This document shows, in pieces, positions 53,195 to 60,336 of a DNA stretch of 64,000 nucleotides (within the stretch, counting starts at the first letter, position 1; each line of letters opens with the position of its first letter). The notes below the pieces were generated by a model, which was not told where the DNA came from, made no database searches, and was given only the letters and a program-made list of their open reading frames with translations. The position numbers and the translations under genes were made by a program. Source of the stretch: an uncultured beta proteobacterium (GTDB taxonomy: Bacteria; Pseudomonadota; Gammaproteobacteria; Burkholderiales; SG8-41); assembly GCA_903889565.1 (NCBI GenBank), contig CAISYC010000068.1, positions 124,001 to 188,000 on the forward strand, read 5' to 3'.

Positions 53195-54139
53195 ATGAAG
53201 TCGGCATGGATGGCGGTGGCGATTGCGGGTTTGTGTGCGGCTCCGGCGTCGGCGCAGGAGGTTTTTCCGAACCGGATCATCCGCATTGTTACGCCTGCAA
53301 CCGGCGGTGGCTCCGACGTGCTGGCGCGCATGATCGCGCCGGCGATGACCGAGAGCCTCGGCCAGCAGGTGATTGTTGATAATCGAGGCTCGATCGCCAA
53401 CGAGATCGTCGCCAAGTCGCCGCCCGACGGCTACACCATCCTGATCGACGGCAGCCCGCTGTGGCTGACCTCGCTGTTCCGTCAGACGCCGTGGGATGCC
53501 TTGAAGGACTTCGCGCCGCTGACGCTGGCGGTGATCTCGCCCAGCATGCTGGTGGTGCACCCGTCGGTGCCGGCGAAGACGGTGCGCGAATTGATTGCGC
53601 TGGCGAAAGCGCGGCCCGGGCAGATCAACTACGCGGCGGGTACCATCGGCGCCACACCGCATCTGGCCGGCGAACAATTCAAGGTGATGGCCGGCGTCAA
53701 TGTCGTGCGCGTGCCTTACAAGGGCACCGGCCCCGGCATGATCGGTTTGATGGGCGGCGAAGTCGAATTCATGTTTCCCGGCGCCGCTTCGGCATGGAAT
53801 TATGTAAAGCAGGGCCGCTTGCGCGCGCTTGGGGTCTGTTCGCTCAAACCATCAGCGCTGTTTCCAGGCGTGCCGACGGTGTCGGATACGGGTCTGCCCG
53901 GTTACGAATCGGTGTCGCCTCAAGGCATCGTTGCGCCGGCGAAGACGCCCGCAGCGGTGATCGCGCGGCTTAACCATGAACTGGTCAAGGCGCTCAACCG
54001 CGCCGACACGCGACAGCGTCTCGGCGAACTCGGCATCGAGGTCGTCGCCGATACCGCGGAGGAATTCGCGGCGTCGATGAAGAACGACATCGCGCGCACT
54101 GCGAAGCTGATCAAGGATGCGGGGATACGCGTCGAGTAG
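53195..54139 (+). CDS. Bug/TctC-family solute-binding protein
   Basis: 314 residues. Signal peptide (MAVAIAGLCAAPASAQ) then VFPNRIIRIVTPATGGGSDVLARM, where the loop reads ATGGGSD. LIALAKARPGQINYAAGTIGATPHLAG and RVPYKGTGPGMIGLMGGEVEF complete the pattern. It is probably in a transcript with the SDR-type gene, 15 bases upstream. No permease nearby. Confidence 0.9.
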   Translation: MKSAWMAVAIAGLCAAPASAQEVFPNRIIRIVTPATGGGSDVLARMIAPAMTESLGQQVIVDNRGSIANEIVAKSPPDGYTILIDGSPLWLTSLFRQTPWDALKDFAPLTLAVISPSMLVVHPSVPAKTVRELIALAKARPGQINYAAGTIGATPHLAGEQFKVMAGVNVVRVPYKGTGPGMIGLMGGEVEFMFPGAASAWNYVKQGRLRALGVCSLKPSALFPGVPTVSDTGLPGYESVSPQGIVAPAKTPAAVIARLNHELVKALNRADTRQRLGELGIEVVADTAEEFAASMKNDIARTAKLIKDAGIRVE

Positions 54140-54475
54140 TGCTGCCGGCCCGGTTTGGCGGTTGCGCAATGGGCAGTTTTCCGGTCAATCGTTCGGCCAC
54201 CTGAATGAGCACTACGCCGAGATCTGGAATTTCCGTTTGATTGAACCGCTGTCCTTGCTGCCGTGATACCGGGCAGACCTCGAATCACCGGACCTGCACT
54301 TTTATTGCAACGGGCAACCAGTGAAGGTCCCTTAGGGCGAAGCCCGTCTTTCTACTTCGGGCCGGTTTCTGCAGATTGATCGACTGTCATAAACCGGCGA
54401 ACCGCTGACGCCGCCGGTTAAATTTCATTTTGATGATGATCTTCACTAGGCGCTTGCCCTGTACCCGTGCCGGAA
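54140..54475. other. Intergenic stretch without a supported gene
   Basis: 336 bases between the Bug gene and the TPM-domain gene, which converge. A frame at about 54168-54266 reads GQFSGQSFGHLNEHYAEIWNF before a stop, perhaps a gene remnant. GGGCGAAGCCCG near 54338 is a short hairpin. I see no RNA gene or promoter here. Confidence 0.4.
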
Positions 54476-55912
54476 TCAGTTATTGATTTTGATCGGCAAT
54501 TCGCGGCCAAAGTCGTATTCTTTCTTGTAGGCCTGATACCAATCGTGCGTCTGTTTGTCGGCGCGTGAATCCTCGGCGAGGTATTTGAGTTCTTCGAGCA
54601 TTTTGTCAGCGCGAGAGGCGTTGAGATAGAGATCCATCAACCGCCAACGGTACTCCAGGGTGCCGGGAGCAAGAGCAACGGCCTTTTCGTATAGCTCGAT
54701 GGCCGGTGTGAGCCAGTTCATCTCGAACAGATACAAATCGCCAAGCCTCGCGTAATTGGCTGCGTCTGCCGGCGCGGCGCGAATCGCCTCCTGACCTGCC
54801 CGCACCGCCGCTGTCAGTGAAAACGGATAGGCGGGTGGTTCCGGCGTATGCGCGTGATTGCCATAGATGGCGTATCCCATGTTCGCGATCCGGGCGGCGC
54901 GCAGTCGGGATAAGAACGGATTGTCGGCATATTTGACATGGAAATTCACCGTGTCTTCGAAGCGGTGAAAATAGGTCCACGCCTTGGCCTCGTCCACGTA
55001 CCAGAGTCCGTCGGCGCCGCGACGCAGTACGATCGGCAGATTGGATTTGTCGGGCCCGGGAATCGCCAGCCCAAGAGATTGCGCAAAAATCAATTGGTAG
55101 TCGCCGGCAGCGGTGAAGAATTCGTATATCCGCTTCTGCTGCTCTTCGTTGCGCGGAATCACGGCGCGGAAAATCCGGCTTCCCTCCGTCAACAACGGCA
55201 ACCGCGGATCGCCGATGCCGGACGCCAGTGAGGCGAGATAACGCTTTACAGATTCAGCCGGATTCCGCGACGCCGCGAATTGGCTCAAACGCGCCTCGGG
55301 CAGACTCCTGATTGCGCTTTGATAGTCTTCCAGCGAGCGGCGGTAGCCCTGCGTAACGGCGCCGGCTCCGCCTGACAGGAATCCTTCGCTGGCCCATTTC
55401 GGCGCCGCCATGCTGTCGGCTGAGGGTTTGCTGCCGATCCCGCGCAGATTGGTCGTGATAATCAGTTCGGAAATAAAGTCCTGCGGCATTTCGGAGAGCA
55501 TATAGGTCTTGGCGGCCTCTTCGAGGCGACGGCAGAACGCGTCGGGAATGTCGCCTTCGAGTCCGTAGGAAACCTCAATCTTCAGCTGGTTTTCTTTGGC
55601 GGCGTAGAGATACAGGATGCCTCTGCCGTTGCGCCTTGCGCCGATCCGAAGCTGCGTGAAAAGATCCGTCGCCGTTTGTTCGATGGTTTTGGACGGCGGC
55701 AACGCCGGCAGCAATACCAGCGCGTTTTCGATGCCGGACTTCTTTTCCGCGAGCTTGAGGCTCATTTTGAATGCGAGATCGAAGCCGTGTTGATCGGTCC
55801 TGTTGATCAGGACATATTGGGGGCGGGGCGGTGCGCTCAGGTGCTGCCACGCAAAACCGCCGGCGAGCGCCGCCAGCGCGACGACGCCCGCAATGGTTAA
55901 ACTTTTTTTCAT
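54476..55912 (-). CDS. TPM-domain protein with C-terminal TPR-like helices
   Basis: 478 residues. An N-terminal hydrophobic anchor (IAGVVALAALAGGFAWQHL) is followed by a TPM-type domain (about 40-160: IENALVLLPALPPSKTIEQTATDLFTQLRIGARRNGRGILYLYA, LKIEVSYGLEGDIPDAFCRRL), usually found in proteins involved in photosystem repair or cell-envelope functions. From about 380 there are TPR-like pairs (ANYARLGDLYLFEMNWLTPAIELYEKAVALAPGTLEYRW). The gene starts six bases after the small membrane-anchored gene, so they are an operon. Confidence 0.75.
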   Translation of the reverse strand: MKKSLTIAGVVALAALAGGFAWQHLSAPPRPQYVLINRTDQHGFDLAFKMSLKLAEKKSGIENALVLLPALPPSKTIEQTATDLFTQLRIGARRNGRGILYLYAAKENQLKIEVSYGLEGDIPDAFCRRLEEAAKTYMLSEMPQDFISELIITTNLRGIGSKPSADSMAAPKWASEGFLSGGAGAVTQGYRRSLEDYQSAIRSLPEARLSQFAASRNPAESVKRYLASLASGIGDPRLPLLTEGSRIFRAVIPRNEEQQKRIYEFFTAAGDYQLIFAQSLGLAIPGPDKSNLPIVLRRGADGLWYVDEAKAWTYFHRFEDTVNFHVKYADNPFLSRLRAARIANMGYAIYGNHAHTPEPPAYPFSLTAAVRAGQEAIRAAPADAANYARLGDLYLFEMNWLTPAIELYEKAVALAPGTLEYRWRLMDLYLNASRADKMLEELKYLAEDSRADKQTHDWYQAYKKEYDFGRELPIKINN

Positions 55913-55918
55913 TGGCAG

Positions 55919-56404
55919 TTAGAAGCTTCCGAACACCGCGGATTTTTTGTGATCGCCGGAATAGTTGACCAGAAACGGTTCTGTCGAGCCCGGATTGAGG
56001 CCGAAAATCGAACGATCTTCGCCTTTGTTTTTGAGCACGACGACCGGTGTTTCACGCGCGCCGAACAGGCGAAAGATACCGGCCGCCTGCTGGTGCGTGT
56101 CATTGAGAACGACAAACGGATATTCGCTTTCCCTTGGCGCATAAAGGCCCAGCACCAGGCGGTTTCGTCCCTGACTGTCGTAAAAGAAAAGTCCCGGGCC
56201 GCCGTCCGGCGAAATCGCCAGTTCGGCGCGGGCCTTGCCCGCCGCATCGAGCAGGCGAATCCGGCTGGCGGAAATGACATTCTCCGGCAATGCGGCCTGT
56301 GCTGAAGGCAGCACTGCAAGCTGCTGAACATTAACGAACACCAAAGCGCCGAGCATTCCGCCGATGAATCCGGACAGCGCGCCTGCAAGATAGCTTTTAT
56401 TCAT
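55919..56404 (-). CDS. Membrane-anchored protein of unknown function
   Basis: 161 residues from ATG 56404 with GGGAGAGGG upstream. An N-terminal anchor (YLAGALSGFIGGMLGALVFV) is followed by short tandem beta-rich repeats: IRLLDAAGKARAELAISPDG, GLFFYDSQGRNRLVLGLY, FVVLNDTHQQAAGIFRLFG, VVVLKNKGEDRSIFGLN. Each repeat has a L-D/N-x-x-G-K/R-x-x-x pattern. No named family is certain. First gene of the operon with the TPM protein. Confidence 0.6.
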   Translation of the reverse strand: MNKSYLAGALSGFIGGMLGALVFVNVQQLAVLPSAQAALPENVISASRIRLLDAAGKARAELAISPDGGPGLFFYDSQGRNRLVLGLYAPRESEYPFVVLNDTHQQAAGIFRLFGARETPVVVLKNKGEDRSIFGLNPGSTEPFLVNYSGDHKKSAVFGSF

Positions 56405-56825
56405 GGTGCAATCCCTCTCCCGTATGGTTGATCGTCCGCCTTTGGAGCGCAGGCAATTATGAACGCTTGCCATAAACCATGGACTATCCGCGGCGAGAAG
56501 ATTTTCCGAACGCGCGGCTATCCTGACAGCAGGGCCAGCGTACACAGGTCGCACACCGACCGACGCCGGCCCGTCGTTTTTACATGTTAATTCGACGATT
56601 GATGGGCAACCGTTACCTGATTGCCGCACGCACGCCGGCCGAATGTGGCCTTATCCGGCAAAGGCGCGGGTGTCAAGCAGTCTGATGGCTGTTCGATTCC
56701 GCCTTCTCGCGTTTTCATCATGAGCATTTACAGCTTGTTACAAGAAACCCGGTGACGCGGGTTGGTGGTCGGCACTGGAGCGGTTACGATGCGCCTGCTC
56801 GTTCGGCACCTGGGGATAAGAATAT
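56405..56825. other. Divergent intergenic region
   Basis: 421 bases between the membrane-anchored gene on the minus strand and the acyltransferase on the plus strand. It holds no supported gene. The T-loop-like GTTCGATTCC near 56691 does not belong to a foldable tRNA. Promoters for both sides must lie here, but no clear -10/-35 pair is evident. Confidence 0.4.
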
Positions 56826-57692
56826 ATGGCGCGCCTGCCGGTTTTCATTTTGTGGCTCATGCATTTTCTGCCGTTTCGCGCCTTGGTGTGGAGCGGCAAT
56901 GTATTTGGCTGGTTCCTGTACATCGTGGCGGCGGATCGACGGCGCGTATCGCTGATCAATCTCCAAAAGTGTTTTCCGGAATTGAGCGATGTGCAGCGCA
57001 TGCGTCTGGTGCGCGATCACTTCAAGATGTTCGGACGCGGATTTATCGAGCGTTCGATTTTGTGGTGGTCGAGCGGGGCGCGCATCAACGGGCTGATTCG
57101 TGTCGAGGGCGTCGAACACTTCGATGCCCTGGCCGGCCGGCCGGCGATATTGCTGACGCCGCATTTTGTGGGCATGGATGCCGGCGGACAATGGATCGCC
57201 CAACGCGTTGATACGGTATGCATGTATGCAAACCAGAAGAACCGATATCTGAGCAGGCTGCTATTCGAGAAGCGTTCGCGCTTCGGCAAGCAGCGCCTCT
57301 ATTCGCGCCAGCGCGGCATGCGCCCCATACTCAAGGGCATGCGCGAAGGGATGCCGTTCATCTATCCCCCGGATCAGGATCAGGGCGTCAAGGACGGCGC
57401 ATTCATTCCCTTCTTTGGCGTGGCCGCGGCCACCATTACGACACTGCCGCGCATCGCCCAGGCGACGGGGGCGCTGGTATTGCCGTGCATTACAAGGCTG
57501 CTGCCCGGCGCGGCAGGTTACGTGCTGACGTTCTATCCGGCGTGGGAAAATTTCCCGAGCGGCGATGACATCGCGGATACGCGCCGCATGAATGCATTCA
57601 TCGAGGAACGCGTGCGTGAAATGCCGGAACAATATTTCTGGCTGCACAAGCGGTTCAAAACCAGGCCGGAAGGGCAGGCCAAGATTTATTAA
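56826..57692 (+). CDS. LpxL/HtrB-type lysophospholipid (lipid A) acyltransferase
   Basis: 288 residues. An N-terminal hydrophobic segment (VFILWLMHFLPFRALVWSGNVFGWFLYIV) targets it to the inner membrane. The catalytic HxxxxD is HFVGMD in LLTPHFVGMDAGG, followed by YPPDQDQGVKDGAFIPFFG and the C-terminal QYFWLHKRFKTRP, classic for secondary lipid A acyltransferases. The enzyme adds a second acyl chain to lipid A. No other lps gene is adjacent. Confidence 0.92.
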   Translation: MARLPVFILWLMHFLPFRALVWSGNVFGWFLYIVAADRRRVSLINLQKCFPELSDVQRMRLVRDHFKMFGRGFIERSILWWSSGARINGLIRVEGVEHFDALAGRPAILLTPHFVGMDAGGQWIAQRVDTVCMYANQKNRYLSRLLFEKRSRFGKQRLYSRQRGMRPILKGMREGMPFIYPPDQDQGVKDGAFIPFFGVAAATITTLPRIAQATGALVLPCITRLLPGAAGYVLTFYPAWENFPSGDDIADTRRMNAFIEERVREMPEQYFWLHKRFKTRPEGQAKIY

Positions 57693-57943
57693 GTTGTATC
57701 GCGCTGCCGCGGCGACGACGGGTGTTTTGAGGTGAGCGCCACGCTGCCGCGATCGCTCAATTGTCAAAATCGAAATATTGAAAGCTTCACGAAAGGAATG
57801 CCTCGATTTTTCGGTCCCGACGGCGCCGGTCGCTCAAAACGCGAGGCTAGCTGCAGTCGCACGCAAGATGAAATCGTTAAATACGATGACAATACGAGGC
57901 GTTTAATCCAAACTGCCGGATCGAAACGGCCGCCATCAAACCG

Positions 57944-58534
57944 ATGCCCAAAGATCCGCGCACGATATTCGTCGGTGCCGCGTTGTTTCTCGCCGGGGCC
58001 GGCGGCGTCTCGATCGCCGCCGACAAGGTGTCCGTCGAGGCGTCGCCACGCGGCACGGCAGTGGAGATCTCCGCGCGAGCCACGATCAAGGCGCCTTACG
58101 AGTTGATCTGGCAGACGTTGACGGACTATGACCATCTTTCGGATTTCATACCGGGCATGGAGAAGAGCCATGTCATCGAGCGCCGTGGAAGCTCGGCGAT
58201 CGTCAAACAGACCGGCAGCGCCGGCGTTCTGTTCTTTCGTTATCCGATCGAGGTCGTGGTCGAATCTTTCGAGGAACCGCCGGACTTTATCGGGGTTCGC
58301 GTCATCAACGGCAACCTCAAACAACTCGACGGCGGCTACCGGATTGAAAAGGCAGGCGCCAATCTCAACGAATATGTGCTGCGCTGGTCGGGCATCATAG
58401 AACCCTCGATTCCGGTGCCGCTGTTCATCTCGGTGCCCCTGATGCAGACAAATATTTCGGATCAGTTCCGCGGCATGGTCTCGGAAATCGAACGCAGGGA
58501 AATGCTGCGTGCGATCAAGCAGGCCCGCGAATAG
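57944..58534 (+). CDS. Exported SRPBCC (START-like) protein
   Basis: 196 residues with a signal-like segment (FVGAALFLAGAGGVSIAA). The domain VEISARATIKAPYELIWQTLTDYDHLSDFIPGMEKSHVI and FFRYPIEVVVESFEEPPDF are typical of cyclase/dehydrase-like SRPBCC proteins that bind hydrophobic ligands. It is first in a tight unit (6 bases to the next gene) with a cytochrome and a molybdenum hydroxylase, so it may deliver or shield their substrate; this is inference. Confidence 0.82.
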   Translation: MPKDPRTIFVGAALFLAGAGGVSIAADKVSVEASPRGTAVEISARATIKAPYELIWQTLTDYDHLSDFIPGMEKSHVIERRGSSAIVKQTGSAGVLFFRYPIEVVVESFEEPPDFIGVRVINGNLKQLDGGYRIEKAGANLNEYVLRWSGIIEPSIPVPLFISVPLMQTNISDQFRGMVSEIERREMLRAIKQARE

Positions 58535-58540
58535 CATAGG

Positions 58541-59830
58541 ATGGGCGCATTGCGCGGGCAGTCGTGGAAATACGCTGCGGCTCCGACAAGGGGCGCGGCG
58601 ATCGTGGTCGTCGTCGCGGCTCTGTGGGCGCTTGGTTGGCAACCCGCGCTGGCGGCGACGGTGTCTTTGCCCGGAGCGGCGTTTGACCCTGCGGCAGTCG
58701 AAAAAGGCGCCCAGCTCGCCGCGATCGGCAATTGCAAATCCTGTCATACGGCGCCAAACGGCAAACCCTACGCCGGCGGCAGGGCCTTGTCCACGCCGTT
58801 CGGCACGATCTACGGCAGCAACATAACGCCCGACCCGGAATCGGGAATCGGCAACTGGTCACAGGCCGAATTCATGCGCGCGATGCGCGAGGGCGTCGAC
58901 CGGCGCGGCCGCCACATCTATCCGGCGTTTCCTTATGATCATTACACCAGGGTCAACGCGGAGGATGTCGACGCGATCTATGCATTTTTGATGACCCGCG
59001 AACCCGTGCGTGCGGCGCCGCCGCCGAATGAGTTGGCATTTCCCTTTAACATCCGATCGCTGGTCGGAATTTGGAAGCTGCTCTATTTTCACGCCGGGCC
59101 ATTGCAGCCGAACGCGGCGGAAAATGAACAATGGAATCGCGGCGCTTATCTGGTCGAAGGCCTCGCCCACTGTGGCGCCTGTCATACCCCGCGCAACTTT
59201 CTCGGCGCCGAGATCAAGAGCCGCGCCTTCAATGGCGGACAGGCGGAGGGCTGGCAGACGCCGGCTCTCGACGCATCGTCTGCCGCCAGCAGTCCGTGGA
59301 CGGTCGAACGCCTGTATGCCTATCTTCGGCAGGGCATCGATGATGTTCACGACGTGACGGCCGGTCCGATGGCGCCGATCGTGCACGATCTCTCCAGGGT
59401 TTCCGCCGACGACGTGCGCGCGATCGCGACCTATGTCGCGTCGTTCGGGGCGGGCCAAACGCCGCGCCCGACGAGCCAAAACGCGGCGACGGAATTGCCG
59501 GCATCCGGGCGCGGCGCTGCGATCTATGCCGGCGCCTGCGCGAGCTGCCATGACCTCGGCCGCGAAGTGCACGGAGGCGCGCTGAAGCTTTCGCTGAGTA
59601 CGGCAGTCGCCATGCCGCAACCCGATAATCTGATCCGCATCGTGCGACAAGGCATCGTGCCGGCCGCGGGGGAGAGCGGACCGTGGATGCCGGCATTCGC
59701 CGGTGTGCTGACTGACGCACAGCTCACCGACCTTGCGATTTATCTGCGCACGCGTTTTGGTGAACGGGCGGCGTGGGACGATCTTGCCGGCGCCATCGAA
59801 AAAATCGCACCGAACCCATCGACGCCATGA
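58541..59830 (+). CDS. Tri-haem cytochrome c subunit of a molybdenum hydroxylase
   Basis: 429 residues with a signal peptide (VVVVAALWALGWQPALA). Three CxxCH motifs occur: CKSCH (65-69), CGACH (about 211) and CASCH (about 335), so it binds three haems in the periplasm. It resembles the cytochrome subunits of alcohol, aldehyde and nicotinate dehydrogenases of Proteobacteria. It receives electrons from the Fe-S/Mo subunits encoded just downstream (11 bases) and passes them to the respiratory chain. Confidence 0.9.
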   Translation: MGALRGQSWKYAAAPTRGAAIVVVVAALWALGWQPALAATVSLPGAAFDPAAVEKGAQLAAIGNCKSCHTAPNGKPYAGGRALSTPFGTIYGSNITPDPESGIGNWSQAEFMRAMREGVDRRGRHIYPAFPYDHYTRVNAEDVDAIYAFLMTREPVRAAPPPNELAFPFNIRSLVGIWKLLYFHAGPLQPNAAENEQWNRGAYLVEGLAHCGACHTPRNFLGAEIKSRAFNGGQAEGWQTPALDASSAASSPWTVERLYAYLRQGIDDVHDVTAGPMAPIVHDLSRVSADDVRAIATYVASFGAGQTPRPTSQNAATELPASGRGAAIYAGACASCHDLGREVHGGALKLSLSTAVAMPQPDNLIRIVRQGIVPAAGESGPWMPAFAGVLTDAQLTDLAIYLRTRFGERAAWDDLAGAIEKIAPNPSTP

Positions 59831-59841
59831 AGGGCTGACCC

Positions 59842-60336
59842 GTGATCACGCTCAACGTCAACGGACAGCCGCGCGAGGTCGATGCCGATCCGGCCACGCC
59901 GCTGCTCTATGTCCTGCGCGATCACCTCGAACTCAATGGCACCCGCTTCGGCTGCGGACTGGGTCAATGCGGGGCCTGCACGGTGATGGTGGACGGCGAA
60001 GCGGTGTTTTCCTGCATCACGCCGATTTCGGTTCTGCAAAACCGCCGGGTGAGGACGATCGAAGGGCTCGGCACCAGTGAGAATCCCGGCCTGCTGCAGC
60101 GCGCGTTTATCGATGAGCAGGCCGCGCAATGTGGTTACTGCATTCCGGGCATGATCATGCGCGCGCAGGCGCTGCTCGAAAAAAAACCGGCGGCAACGGA
60201 TGCTGATATCCGCGACACCCTGAGTCCGCATCTGTGCCGCTGCGGCGCGCATATGCGGATCCTGCGCGCGGTCGGGCGTGCCCTGCGCGCCGCACAAAGC
60301 GCGCCGACCGCGGATGCAGAGGGACGCGATCGATGA
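59842..60336 (+). CDS. [2Fe-2S] subunit of a xanthine-oxidase-family dehydrogenase
   Basis: 164 residues from GTG 59842. The plant-type cluster has Cys38, Cys43, Cys46 and Cys58 (GCGLGQCGACTVMVDGEAVFSC); the second cluster has Cys97, Cys100, Cys132 and Cys134 (QCGYC and CRCGA). It resembles the small subunits of isoquinoline 1-oxidoreductase and nicotinate dehydrogenase. The stop overlaps the start of the molybdenum subunit (ATGA), giving coupled translation. Confidence 0.92.
   Translation: MITLNVNGQPREVDADPATPLLYVLRDHLELNGTRFGCGLGQCGACTVMVDGEAVFSCITPISVLQNRRVRTIEGLGTSENPGLLQRAFIDEQAAQCGYCIPGMIMRAQALLEKKPAATDADIRDTLSPHLCRCGAHMRILRAVGRALRAAQSAPTADAEGRDR

Noticed and set aside
56680-56712. A possible tRNA T-arm (GTTCGATTCC)
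   Set aside because: The surrounding bases do not give a D-arm, anticodon stem or acceptor stem, and the T-stem has a mismatch.
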